Positions 53,547 to 62,192 of a stretch of DNA of 64,000 bases are shown here, in pieces. The notes under the pieces are model-generated. The model saw nothing but the letters and a program-made list of their open reading frames with translations. It searched no databases and had not been told where the DNA came from. The stretch is from Gemmatimonadaceae bacterium (GTDB lineage Bacteria > Gemmatimonadota > Gemmatimonadetes > Gemmatimonadales > Gemmatimonadaceae). A program made the position numbers and the translations under genes. The first letter of the stretch is position 1. Every line of letters begins with the position of its first letter. The stretch is taken from contig DASQFN010000106.1 of the NCBI GenBank assembly GCA_035633115.1, forward strand, positions 62,001 to 126,000, in the 5' to 3' direction.

Positions 53547-54209
53547 ATGAGAATCATCACGGCAATTCTGGCTGGTGGTTTTGGCGCAGCGAGCCTCGGC
53601 GCGCAGTCGTCCGAGACGATCATGGACCGCGCTGCGAGCAAGTATGCGAGCATGAAAACCGTTCGCGCCGAGTTCAGGCAGACAATCACCAATCCACTCA
53701 CCGGGACGAGCTCGGTCTCGCGAGGAGAGCTGCTTCGCCGCGAGCCCAACCTCCTGGCGATCAATTTCACCGATCCCAAAGGCGACCGCGTGGTCGCCGA
53801 CGGAAAGGCCGTGTGGGTCTATTTGCCGAGCAGCGCGCCGGGTCAGGTTATGCGCCTGAGCGCTCGTAACAAATCGGCGCAAGTCATCGACCCGGGATCC
53901 CTGTTTCTGACTTCACCGCGCACGCGTTACACCATGAAAAGTGGCGGGACGGCCACAGTGGGCGGGGCAAGAACAGATGTGGTGCTCCTCACGCCGAAGA
54001 CATCGAACGCTCCATTCACACGCGCGAAGGTGTGGGTCGATGCAAGTGGAATCGTCAAACAGTTCGAGGTGACGGACGCAAACGGGCTGACGAGATTCGT
54101 GGTAATCACGCGCCTGGTCCCGAACGCGACCATCGCGCGCTCGGCATTTTCATTCACACCGCCGCGCGGCGCTCGTATCGTCGACTCAGCGTCCTTCGGA
54201 GGAATGTAG
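53547..54209 (+). CDS. lolA: LolA-like outer-membrane lipoprotein carrier
   Basis: 220 residues from ATG 53547, one base after aroF. Short signal peptide (ILAGGFGAASLGAQS). The mature protein has the LolA pattern: YASMKTVRAEFRQTITNPL, RGELLRREPNLLAINFTDPKGDRVVADGKAVWVYLP, then beta strands to the end. Ferries lipoproteins across the periplasm, in keeping with the many lipoproteins here. Ends at a terminator embedded in a CACAGAG repeat. Confidence 0.8.
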   Translation: MRIITAILAGGFGAASLGAQSSETIMDRAASKYASMKTVRAEFRQTITNPLTGTSSVSRGELLRREPNLLAINFTDPKGDRVVADGKAVWVYLPSSAPGQVMRLSARNKSAQVIDPGSLFLTSPRTRYTMKSGGTATVGGARTDVVLLTPKTSNAPFTRAKVWVDASGIVKQFEVTDANGLTRFVVITRLVPNATIARSAFSFTPPRGARIVDSASFGGM

Positions 54210-54220
54210 AGGATCAGCCT

Positions 54221-54408
54221 TGCCACAGAGGCACAGAGCACACAGAGAACAACAAGCGGCCATCTCGGCGTATCGCAGAGACCTTTTGCAAAAGAAGGTC
54301 TCTCTTTTTTCGGTAAACTACAACAGCCAACAACGACCGACCTCTAGAAATCGAGTGCCTTTCCCCCTTTTTTGTGTGGTTCTCTGCGTTCTCTGTGTCT
54401 CTGTGGCA
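54221..54408. repeat. CACAGAG-type inverted-repeat element
   Basis: Arms 54221-54251 and 54378-54408 are inverted repeats with 27 of 31 positions identical (TGCCACAGAGxCACAGAG). Between them lie the lolA terminator and about 70 bp of lower-GC sequence with no gene. MITE-like, unrelated in sequence to the 38-40 kb family. Confidence 0.75.
54277..54310 (+). terminator. lolA intrinsic terminator
   Basis: AGAGACCTT (54277-54285) pairs perfectly with AAGGTCTCT (54295-54303); the 9-nt loop is TTGCAAAAG and a CTTTTTT run follows. Confidence 0.9.
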
Positions 54409-54436
54409 GAGTAGTTGTGTTAATTCGGCTCGGCCG

Positions 54437-55297
54437 CTATCGAAGCAGGAGCAGTCTCTGGATCTCCGCCAGGCGAGCGGGGTCGGCGCCTTGCCGACCG
54501 GCGATCTCCAGCGCGGCGAACGACAACCGCCGATAAAGTGCCCGCGCTTCCGGATTGTGTCTCAGCGCCTGAAGATGGCGGTTCACAGTCTCGACGTCGC
54601 CGCGCATCACCGGCCCCGTGAGAGCCGATTCCGGATGGCTGTCCGCAATATTCGAGATTGCCGCGTCCATCAGACTATGCACAGCCTGGTGCGCGCTTCG
54701 CTCCGGTACACCCACATCGGTGAGAATGCCTGACGCAACGGCCGCCAGCACCACAGGGAAATTCGAGCTGATCACCGCTGCCGCGTGGTAGATGCTCTTC
54801 ATTCCAGCGGGAATCTCAAGCGTCCGCGCGCCAAGGTGCCCCGCGAGCCGCCTCGAAGCAGCGCGAGCCTGATCGTCGCCGTCGATGCCAATCCACGCTT
54901 TTCGCAGGAGCTCCGGTGCGTGATCAGGATTCGCAAATGGGACAAGCGGATGAAAGGTCCCGCCACTGAGCCCCATCTCGCCCAGACGGGGGATCAATGA
55001 TGGCTCGGCTCCACCGGACGTGTGGACGACGACCGTTCCCGATGCGAGCCGGCGCCGGCCCGATGGAGAAGCTGCGTCCACAAGATCGGCGAGAACGCCG
55101 TCGAGCTGATCGTCCCTGACTGCGACAATTATCGTGTTCGCGTCGCCAATCACCGGCGGCCAGGCCCCATGCGATGTCGCAATCGGAGATGGACGCCGCG
55201 AATGAAATCCTACAACATCGACACCTGATTCACGGAAGGAGCGGAAGAGTCCGCGACCGACTTGTCCCGCGCCAATTATGAATACGCGTTCGCTCAC
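54437..55297 (-). CDS. Rossmann-like / DUF2520 protein
   Basis: 286 residues from GTG 55297, which overlaps the protease stop by 3 bases and puts VFIIGAGQVGRGLFRSF at the N-terminus. The Rossmann domain (about 1-115) is followed by the helical DUF2520 domain (PLVPFANPDHAPEL..., GMKSIYHAAAVISSNFPVVL). Resembles NADP-dependent F420/ketopantoate-type reductases; in several bacteria such proteins lie near panB/panC, absent here. Substrate unknown. Confidence 0.8.
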   Translation of the reverse strand: MSERVFIIGAGQVGRGLFRSFRESGVDVVGFHSRRPSPIATSHGAWPPVIGDANTIIVAVRDDQLDGVLADLVDAASPSGRRRLASGTVVVHTSGGAEPSLIPRLGEMGLSGGTFHPLVPFANPDHAPELLRKAWIGIDGDDQARAASRRLAGHLGARTLEIPAGMKSIYHAAAVISSNFPVVLAAVASGILTDVGVPERSAHQAVHSLMDAAISNIADSHPESALTGPVMRGDVETVNRHLQALRHNPEARALYRRLSFAALEIAGRQGADPARLAEIQRLLLLR

Positions 55298-56913
55298 TCG
55301 GTGCCGGCGCTGCGCTGCGCCGCCTGCCTGGCAGACGCGCGCTCCAGCATCCTGGCTTCCGAGGTCACGCCCGTCGCCAGCTCCAGCGCGACAGCTATCG
55401 CCTTGTCCGCGGCTACGCGTCGTCTGAACTCCGCCTCGGGGCCGAATACGAATCGCGCGATGTCGTACGCCAGCAGCTGGGAGACAACGTGCGACGATTC
55501 GTCGTAAGTCATTCGGGGAATCTCCACGCCCCGCGCAACCATCCTCTTCCACACTTCCTCGAGCATCTGCGGCGTCACCATGAACTTGGGCGTCAGCACT
55601 TCACGGCCACCTTTGAGGGAGATCGCGTAGTCCGTTACAGCGTCGCGGAACTGCCCCACCTTCCGGCCGAGCGCAGTCTGAAAAAGGCGAAGCTGACGGT
55701 CAGCGGCCGAGTCGGTGACGATGAGATCGGGGGCGATTCCCCCACCACCGTAGACGATTCGGCCGGCGTCTGTTCTGTACCTCTGCGGCAGCTGCCGTGT
55801 CCTTCGATCATCACTGTCTTCGCGGAGCACTTGCCTGCTGATCGATCTGCCCGAGGGAGTGTACCAGCGCGCGGTCGTGATCTTGAGCCCGCCAATCTCA
55901 CCGAGTGGAATGATCGTCTGTGCGCTTCCCTTGCCGTATGTCGGCTCGCCAACCACAACCGCGCGGTCGTGATCCTGCAGCGCGCCTGCGACGATCTCCG
56001 CAGCGCTCGCACTTCTGTCGTCAACGAGAACCACGAGGGGCAGCTTCGGCCAGCGCTGCGCCGTCGAGTCGGTGTAGTCGCGGTTCGCGCCGGGCGACCT
56101 GCCCTTCAGGCTGACGATCCGCTGCCCCGGGTCTAGAAACATGTCCGCGACTCCGAGGCCCTGGTCGAGCAGTCCCCCGGGATTCGACCTGAGGTCGAGC
56201 ACCAGAGATTTCATTCCCCTCGAGAGAAGCGCGTTGATGCTCCGCGAAAGCTCACGCGTCGTTGAGTCGCTGAAAGCCTTGAGATCGACGTAGCCTACGC
56301 CGTTCGGCAGCATAGCCACGCGGCGTACGGCATTCTGATGAAGGGCGCGTCGCACCAGAGTGAACGGAACAGGCGTCAGCAGCCCTGGCCGCTCGATACG
56401 GAACGACAATGACGTTCCTGGACCGCCGCGAAACGCCTTCGTCGCTTCTTCCATCGTCCAATCCCGCGTGGAGCGGCCTTCAATCTCGATGATTCGGTCG
56501 CCCGGCTGAATGCCCGCGCGCTCGGCAGGACTACCCGGCAGCGGAGCGATGACGACGAGCCAGCCGTCACGCACGTCGACCTGAAGGCCGACTCCGGCAA
56601 AATTTCCACTCGTAGACTCGTTCAATCGGCCGAGCTTGTCGGGGGCGAGAAGCGTTGTGTATGGATCCTCGAGCTCGTAGAGCATTCCCTCGACGGCCTT
56701 GCGGTAAAGCAGCGGAGAGTCGACCGAGTCGACGTAGTAGCGCGAAACGTGTCTCAGCACCTGGTTGAAGAGGCGCTCGGCTTCGGCTGGAGTCGTTTCG
56801 CCGTCACGAGTTCCACTTACTATCAGCCATCCGCCGGTGACGAGTGACCCCACGAGTATGGCCGCGACAGTCATCGTTCGCGACCTGAGTCCGGGCGAAA
56901 TGTCGAGTCTCAC
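55294..56913 (-). CDS. S41 family C-terminal processing peptidase
   Basis: 539 residues. One N-terminal membrane segment (about 13-33). PDZ domain about 100-190 (GVGLQVDVRDGWLVV, GIQPGDRIIEIEGRS). Protease core with LVLDLRSNPGGLL, the catalytic Ser in DRSASAAEI and Lys in TYGKGSAQT. A long C-terminal helical part follows. Periplasmic tail-specific protease of the CtpA type. Overlaps tmk by 4 bp. Confidence 0.9.
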   Translation of the reverse strand: MRLDISPGLRSRTMTVAAILVGSLVTGGWLIVSGTRDGETTPAEAERLFNQVLRHVSRYYVDSVDSPLLYRKAVEGMLYELEDPYTTLLAPDKLGRLNESTSGNFAGVGLQVDVRDGWLVVIAPLPGSPAERAGIQPGDRIIEIEGRSTRDWTMEEATKAFRGGPGTSLSFRIERPGLLTPVPFTLVRRALHQNAVRRVAMLPNGVGYVDLKAFSDSTTRELSRSINALLSRGMKSLVLDLRSNPGGLLDQGLGVADMFLDPGQRIVSLKGRSPGANRDYTDSTAQRWPKLPLVVLVDDRSASAAEIVAGALQDHDRAVVVGEPTYGKGSAQTIIPLGEIGGLKITTARWYTPSGRSISRQVLREDSDDRRTRQLPQRYRTDAGRIVYGGGGIAPDLIVTDSAADRQLRLFQTALGRKVGQFRDAVTDYAISLKGGREVLTPKFMVTPQMLEEVWKRMVARGVEIPRMTYDESSHVVSQLLAYDIARFVFGPEAEFRRRVAADKAIAVALELATGVTSEARMLERASARQAAQRSAGTE

Positions 56914-57587
56914 GAGATGGTCTCCTCCCGCAGCGCCGCAAACCTGTTCGGCATTGCCTGCAGCAGAGCAGTGAGTACGCGAGCAAACACTTCCTCACGC
57001 GCTCCGCGACCATCCACCTTTACGATCGGGCCACACTCGGGATGTTTTGCCTGCCACTCGGCGGTGCCGGCCTCAGCGAACGCTCGCTCCACACGCTGGT
57101 GAAAATCCTCACCGGAGCTCTCGATTCGATCATGGATCCCGCGCATTGCCGCGCGGTCGATCCCGTCAGCAGATGGAAAGTCGAGGACGATTGTGAGGTC
57201 GGGAACGATTCCACACGTGGCGAGGCAGTTCGCCCCCCGCACATCGGCCTCGGGCAGGCCACGGCCGGCGATCTGATAAGCGTAGGTCGAGAGGAAGAAA
57301 CGGTCCATGAGCACCACGTCACCGCGCTTGAGAGCCGGCTTGATCTCACGGCTTACGAGCTCGGCGCGAGAGCCCATGAAGAGCAGGGCCTCCGCCGCCG
57401 GCGTAACGTCACCCGTTGGTTTGAGCAGAATCTCACGGATCGTGTCGCCCACCGGCGTTCCCCCAGGTTCGCGCAGCGGCACGACAGGGACGCCAGCGGC
57501 GCTCAGACGATCGGACAGCAGTCGAAGCTGAGTCGACTTGCCTGACCCTTCCGTTCCTTCGAACACCACCAGCTTGCCCCGCTCCAT
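56910..57587 (-). CDS. tmk: Thymidylate kinase
   Basis: 225 residues. P-loop VFEGTEGSGKSTQL, REPGGTPVGDTIREI and LMDRFFLSTYAYQ (DRx motif). Phosphorylates dTMP. 8 bp downstream of the ylbF gene in the prfA-tmk run. Confidence 0.94.
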   Translation of the reverse strand: MERGKLVVFEGTEGSGKSTQLRLLSDRLSAAGVPVVPLREPGGTPVGDTIREILLKPTGDVTPAAEALLFMGSRAELVSREIKPALKRGDVVLMDRFFLSTYAYQIAGRGLPEADVRGANCLATCGIVPDLTIVLDFPSADGIDRAAMRGIHDRIESSGEDFHQRVERAFAEAGTAEWQAKHPECGPIVKVDGRGAREEVFARVLTALLQAMPNRFAALREETIS

Positions 57588-57595
57588 GGCGCAAC

Positions 57596-57964
57596 TCAGC
57601 TCAGCGTGATGATGGAGCTCGTCGCGCCCTTCTTCATGCCTTCCATGATCCAGTTATTCACCTGGTACATCACCTTGTCGAAGTTCTCCTGCGCGGCGAT
57701 CGCCCGTTGATACGCCGAGTTTCCCTGCACTTTCATGAGTAGATCGTCGAGCTGCTGCTCGAGCTCGGGCGTTGGCTGATCGCCCCGCTGGATCATCTGC
57801 TGCGCCTGCACTCGAAGCTTCTCCATCTGCTGCAGCACGCTGACCGCATTGCGGTCGCCGTTCAACGCTTCGCTCGACTTCTTCACTGCCTGGTACTCGG
57901 GACTCTGCCCGATGATCCGTCCGAGCTCTTTCGCCTTCTCCTCGAGCATTCCATCTCCAATCAC
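57596..57964 (-). CDS. YlbF/YmcA family protein
   Basis: 122 residues, all helical: EEKAKELGRIIGQSPEYQAVKKSSEAL...LRVQAQQMIQRG...LDDLLMKVQGNSAYQRAIAAQENFDKVM. This is the YlbF pattern, known in Bacillus as part of a complex that tunes RNase Y. Two nearby Met codons could start it. Role outside Firmicutes unclear. Confidence 0.75.
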   Translation of the reverse strand: MIGDGMLEEKAKELGRIIGQSPEYQAVKKSSEALNGDRNAVSVLQQMEKLRVQAQQMIQRGDQPTPELEQQLDDLLMKVQGNSAYQRAIAAQENFDKVMYQVNNWIMEGMKKGATSSIITLS

Positions 57965-57979
57965 GACCGTGTCTCCGCG

Positions 57980-58912
57980 TCAGGCGCGCGAAGCGAAGAC
58001 AAATCGCTCGCGCCCGGTGAGGTCCAGAACCACGCTGACATCCGTGTAACCGCCATCTGACAGCACCAGCTCCGCGACGAGTGAGGCGCGGCGCTCATCG
58101 ACTTCGAGCGCCAGAGTTCCGCGACGGTCCAGAAGAGACTTTCCTTTCTGCACAATCGCGGCCGTAATGGCCAGGCCGTTCGAACCACTCAACAGCGCCG
58201 TCGGAGGCTCCCAGCTCCTCACGCTCGGCGGAAGATGGTCGGCCTCCTCGTAGGCGATGTAGGGCGGATTTGACACCAGCAGGCGCGCTTTGATGTCGCG
58301 CACGGGCGCGAGAAGCGATCCGCTCCGGAACTCCACCGGACACCGGAGCGCCGCGCCCATGATTCCGGCGTTCGTTCTTGCAACATCGAGGGCGTCCAGC
58401 GAGGTGTCCGTCCCCACTACGCGAGCGAAACAGCCTTCAGCCGCGAGCGAGAGCGCAATCGCCCCCGAGCCCGTTCCAATGTCGACGGCCGTTCCCCAGT
58501 CTGCGCCACCGGGATTTGCCGCCCCGAATCGCGTCAGTATCTCCTCGACGAGAACCTCGGTTTCCGGACGCGGTATCAGCACTCGCTCATCCACGCAGAG
58601 AGTGAGCGAGCGGAATTGTGCGCTGCCAACGGCGTAGGCGAATGGCGCCCCCGCAACGAGGCGCTGAGCCGCGACTCGGGCCGCGTCAGCTACCTGCGGT
58701 TGCAACACGACATCGCCGGCAAGGACGCTCCAGTACCGGGAAACGTGCAGGAGTGCAGCAACGATGTCGCGCGCGGTGTTCCGCGAATCGTCAGGTCCGC
58801 CACGCCCGAGAATGGACGCGAGCTCGTCAACCACCGAGCGAACTGTCCCGTCAAGGGTGCGTGCAGCGGGCGACGAATCGAGGGACTTACTCACCGAGCC
58901 TGTCCTCCGCAT
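57980..58912 (-). CDS. prmC: Release factor glutamine methyltransferase
   Basis: 310 residues. Helical N-domain, then the SAM domain with [14 protein letters not shown] and the catalytic VSNPPYI motif. [10 protein letters not shown] is a family landmark. Methylates the GGQ glutamine of RF1/RF2. The start overlaps the prfA stop by 26 bp. Confidence 0.92.
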   Translation of the reverse strand: MRRTGSVSKSLDSSPAARTLDGTVRSVVDELASILGRGGPDDSRNTARDIVAALLHVSRYWSVLAGDVVLQPQVADAARVAAQRLVAGAPFAYAVGSAQFRSLTLCVDERVLIPRPETEVLVEEILTRFGAANPGGADWGTAVDIGTGSGAIALSLAAEGCFARVVGTDTSLDALDVARTNAGIMGAALRCPVEFRSGSLLAPVRDIKARLLVSNPPYIAYEEADHLPPSVRSWEPPTALLSGSNGLAITAAIVQKGKSLLDRRGTLALEVDERRASLVAELVLSDGGYTDVSVVLDLTGRERFVFASRA

Positions 58913-59951
58913 CAGCGTTCCGGAGCGCTTCGACGAGCGGGTCGATTTCGCCGCTCATCACTTTGGAGAGCTCGTGCATCGTGAACCCGATGCGATGGTC
59001 GGTCACTCGATTTTGCGGGAAATTGTAGGTGCGTATCTTTGCCGAGCGGTCGCCGGTGCCGACCTGCGTTTTCCTCATGCGCGACCGCTCCGCCTCCTGC
59101 TTCGCGATCGTGGCGTCGAGCAGGCGTGCCCGCAGCACTTCCATTCCCTTGAGCTTGTTCTGGAGCTGGGACTTCTGGTCCTGCTGGCTGACGACGATGC
59201 CGCTCGGTATGTGCGTGATTCGGACGGCCGAGTCCGTCGTGTTGACACTCTGCCCGCCTGGGCCTGAAGATCGGAAGACGTCGATCCGGAGGTCCTTGTC
59301 CTCGATCTTGATGTCTATCTCCTCCGCTTCGGGAAGGACGGCGACGGTGGCGGCGGATGTATGGATGCGCCCCTGATTCTCGGTGACCGGAACACGCTGC
59401 ACGCGATGCACGCCGGATTCCCAGCGCATCGTTCCGAAGACTCCTTCGCCTTTCACCTTGAAGATGACTTCCTTGATCCCGTCGAGGGCGCCCTCGGACA
59501 GCGACATTATCTCGACCTTCCAGCCACGACGCTCCGCGAAGCGGGTGTAGAGGCGGAACAGATCGGCGGCGAAGATCGCGGCCTCATCTCCGCCGGTTCC
59601 GCCGCGGATTTCGACGATCGCCGGCCGATCGTCGAGCGGATCGTGCGGAATGAGGGCCGGCTTGATTCGCTGCTCGAGCTCGGCGATCGAGGTTTCGAGA
59701 TGCGTCTGTTCGTCACGCGCGACGGCGGCCATCTCGGGGTCATCGATCGCAACGAGCTCGCGGACTTCCGCGAGCTCGTCGTAGTACTTCTGCAGCTTTT
59801 TTGCCATCTCAACGAGTGGATTGAGATGGCGAAGCTCGCGTCCCAGCGCTGCCATGCGCTGAGCGTCTCTTACCGTCTTCGGATCGGAAAGCTGTCGCTC
59901 GACTTCGCCGGCCCGTTCAACAGCCTCGGCGAGGCGATCGCGGAGACTCAG
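58887..59951 (-). CDS. prfA: Peptide chain release factor 1
   Basis: 354 residues if begun at CTG 59951. The first ATG (59855) would delete 32 residues of a normal RF1 N-terminus ([21 protein letters not shown]...). The frame upstream has no ATG/GTG/TTG, but this CTG overlaps the rpmE stop as CTGA, the usual coupling geometry here. The codon-recognition motif is PVT in [20 protein letters not shown], and the GGQ is in [16 protein letters not shown]. Terminates at UAA/UAG. Confidence 0.93.
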   Translation of the reverse strand: MSLRDRLAEAVERAGEVERQLSDPKTVRDAQRMAALGRELRHLNPLVEMAKKLQKYYDELAEVRELVAIDDPEMAAVARDEQTHLETSIAELEQRIKPALIPHDPLDDRPAIVEIRGGTGGDEAAIFAADLFRLYTRFAERRGWKVEIMSLSEGALDGIKEVIFKVKGEGVFGTMRWESGVHRVQRVPVTENQGRIHTSAATVAVLPEAEEIDIKIEDKDLRIDVFRSSGPGGQSVNTTDSAVRITHIPSGIVVSQQDQKSQLQNKLKGMEVLRARLLDATIAKQEAERSRMRKTQVGTGDRSAKIRTYNFPQNRVTDHRIGFTMHELSKVMSGEIDPLVEALRNADAEDRLGE

Positions 59952-60211
59952 CTGTTCGTCGAGGCCGGAGCGGCCGGAGCGGCCGGAGCGGCCGGAGCGG
60001 CACTCGAGGCCTGGCCCTTGGAGTACTTCTGACGGAAGCGCTCGACCCTGCCGGCGGTATCAACGAGCTTCTGTTTGCCGGTGAAAAACGGGTGGCACTG
60101 GGCGCAGATGTCGGTGTGAATCTCGGCTTGCGTGGAGCGGGTTTTATAGGTGTTGCCGCACGCGCACTTGACGGTCGCGGTTGCGTACATCGGATGGATA
60201 TCGGCTTTCAT
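59948..60211 (-). CDS. rpmE: 50S ribosomal protein L31
   Basis: 87 residues, zinc-type L31: [17 protein letters not shown] with a CAC pair and a [13 protein letters not shown] pair. After the usual end (RFRQKYSK) an unusual Ala/Pro tail is encoded by a 9-bp tandem repeat. Stop overlaps the probable prfA CTG start. Confidence 0.94.
   Translation of the reverse strand: MKADIHPMYATATVKCACGNTYKTRSTQAEIHTDICAQCHPFFTGKQKLVDTAGRVERFRQKYSKGQASSAAPAAPAAPAAPASTNS
59963..59998. repeat. 9-bp tandem repeat in rpmE
   Basis: Four perfect copies of GGCCGGAGC, in frame, encoding the Ala-Ala-Pro repeat of the L31 tail (minus strand). Likely length-variable between strains. Confidence 0.95.
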
Positions 60212-60300
60212 CGGAGTCTCTTGTTGACTTTTTGTACAGCTTTGAAATATCGCGAAAGCGACCCAGTTTTACAAGCGAAGGCAGGCAGTTCAGTGTAGCA

Positions 60301-60343
60301 TTGAAATAGAAATGTCCGCTTTGGTTGAAATAGAAATGTCCGC
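60301..60343. repeat. Paired 19-bp direct repeat, IS-end-like
   Basis: TTGAAATAGAAATGTCCGC occurs at 60301-60319 and 60325-60343, six bases apart. Multiple short direct repeats of this kind are typical of transposase-binding ends of some rve-type insertion sequences. Part of the 310-bp gap between rpmE and the amidohydrolase. Confidence 0.6.
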
Positions 60344-60387
60344 CTTCGGGCTACCTTCGAGCCGACCTGATTTGGCCGAGGGAGGAG

Positions 60388-60450
60388 ATGCTGACATTGA
60401 GCCTTCGACAGCGCGATCGCCTGGCAGTGTTGCGGCGGCCAGCGGCGCTC
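60388..60450 (+). pseudogene. Possible transposase N-terminal remnant
   Basis: GAGGAG then ATG begins a frame reading LTLSLRQRDRLAVLRR, similar to the start of helix-turn-helix transposases, which then degenerates into low-complexity Arg/Ala/Pro sequence. Its position just inside the paired repeats suggests a deleted IS. Weak evidence. Confidence 0.25.
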
Positions 60451-60512
60451 AGAGCCCCGGCAGGAAGGGAAGCCGCTCAAAGAACGAGCCGAACTCCTGA
60501 GCTCAGTGGAGA

Positions 60513-60541
60513 GGGTAGTCTTCAACGCTCGAAGACTACCC
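60513..60541 (-). terminator. Hairpin at the end of the amidohydrolase gene
   Basis: A perfect 11-bp stem (60513-60523 with 60531-60541) and 7-nt loop overlaps the stop codon (60522-60524). No T-run follows on the minus strand, so it may act as an RNA-stabilising 3' end instead. Confidence 0.5.
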
Positions 60542-62192
60542 TTCCCCCGACAACAGTCATCAGAACCTTGACGTCGCGAATCGCCTCCCGGGCGATTCGC
60601 GTAACGTCGTTGTCGAGTAGAACGAAGTCGGCGAGCTTGCCGCGCTCGATCGACCCCTTTTTGTCCTCGTCGAAGGAGGCAAATGCCGCGTTCACGGTAT
60701 AGGCCCGCAACGCATCCTCAACGTCGATCTTCTGCTCCGGAATCCATCCGTTGGGATTCCGGTCGTCGAGCGTTCGCCTGGTGACAGCCGCGTAAATCCC
60801 TTCCAGCGGAGTCGGCGGAGCGACGAACCAGTCGCTTCCAAAAACGAGCCGGGCGCCGGCCTCACGCAGCGAGCGGAACGCATACGTCGTCTTGGCCCGC
60901 TCGCGACCGATCACTCCCTCCGCCCACCTGCCGTCGTCTATAGCATGATAGGGCTGCATGCTCGGAATCACTCCGAGAGTGGCGAAGCGCGGGATGTCAG
61001 GAGGCGCTATGTGCTGCGCATGCTCGATCCTGAAGCGCCTGTCGCGAGGACCATTCTCCCGCGCAATCCGCTCGAAGATGCCGAGCTGCAGATTGATCGC
61101 CCGGTCGCCGATAGCGTGCACCATTACCTGCAGACCGGCACGATCGGCGTCCCTGATCCGCCCGTAGAGAGTCTCCGGATCCTCTACGAGCAGCCCCGAA
61201 TCTGCCGGCGAGTCGGTGAACGGGGAGAACATTGCCGCGGTGTGCGAGCCAAGTGAGCCGTCGATGAACGCTTTGAGACCGCCGATTCTCACCCAGTCGT
61301 CGCCTTTCCCTCGGGCCGCGACGGTGTCACGCAGCTGCTCCCATTCACCGAGCTGAGCGATCGAGTAGATGCGAGTGATCAAGCGGGCCGAGCGATGCGC
61401 GCGCTCGATCGTCGCAAGACTTTCGATGGTTCCCATGTTGTGCACCGACGTCACTCCGCGTTCGGCGACGTACCTCATCGCGGCGTCGAGAGCACGATCG
61501 CTCAGCTCGGGGCCAGCCGGTGGCTCAACGCGGTCGACAAGTGATCGCGCGTTGTCCTTCAGGATCCCTGTTGGACTTCCGGACGCGTCGCGGACAATCG
61601 TGCCGCCTGCGACATCGGCTGTGGAAGCGTTGATCTTTGCCAGCGCGAGCGCCGCGGTATTGGCCAGCGCCATGTGGCCGTCGAGGCGCGATACCCACAC
61701 CGGGTTGTTTGGGGTGACCGAATCGATCCAGTCGCGACGAGGGAGCTCCCCTCCCCAGTTCTGGTGGTCCCAGTCGCCACCAGTGATCCAGGCACCGGCC
61801 GGTATGGTAGCGGCGAACGCTTTGATGCGAGCGATGAAGTCAGCCGGAGTGCGTGCGTCGCGCAGCTGAACGGAGGAGAGACGAAATCCGCCGGTGATGA
61901 AATGGACATGCGAATCGATGAATCCCGGCGTCACCATTCCGCCCCTGGCATCGATCAGTCTCGCAGAAGGCGCAGCTCGCGCGAGCTTGGCGACTTCGGC
62001 ACTCGAGCCCACCGCGACTATCCTTTCGCCGGAAACCGCGAGCGCAGTTACCCATGGCTGTGTCGGGTTCCCGGTCCAGATGCGCGCGTTCACAACTGCG
62101 AGCGTGAGTGGCGAGGTCGGTGTCATGCGCGGAGTGCAGCCGGTGAGAAATGCAACGGCAAGCGATAGAGCAAAGGCACGAATGGTCGTCAA
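60522..62192 (-). CDS. YtcJ-like amidohydrolase lipoprotein
   Basis: 556 residues. The leader FALSLAVAFLTGC has a clear lipobox. Amidohydrolase-3/YtcJ pattern: NARIWTGNP, GMVTPGFIDSHVHF (metal HxH), GGDWDHQNWGG, VHAIGDRAI, RIEHAQHI and FGSDWFVAPPTPL (metal Asp). Envelope-located metal hydrolase; substrate unknown. Its ATG overlaps the DUF4105 stop by 3 bases. Confidence 0.88.
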   Translation of the reverse strand: MTTIRAFALSLAVAFLTGCTPRMTPTSPLTLAVVNARIWTGNPTQPWVTALAVSGERIVAVGSSAEVAKLARAAPSARLIDARGGMVTPGFIDSHVHFITGGFRLSSVQLRDARTPADFIARIKAFAATIPAGAWITGGDWDHQNWGGELPRRDWIDSVTPNNPVWVSRLDGHMALANTAALALAKINASTADVAGGTIVRDASGSPTGILKDNARSLVDRVEPPAGPELSDRALDAAMRYVAERGVTSVHNMGTIESLATIERAHRSARLITRIYSIAQLGEWEQLRDTVAARGKGDDWVRIGGLKAFIDGSLGSHTAAMFSPFTDSPADSGLLVEDPETLYGRIRDADRAGLQVMVHAIGDRAINLQLGIFERIARENGPRDRRFRIEHAQHIAPPDIPRFATLGVIPSMQPYHAIDDGRWAEGVIGRERAKTTYAFRSLREAGARLVFGSDWFVAPPTPLEGIYAAVTRRTLDDRNPNGWIPEQKIDVEDALRAYTVNAAFASFDEDKKGSIERGKLADFVLLDNDVTRIAREAIRDVKVLMTVVGGRVVFER

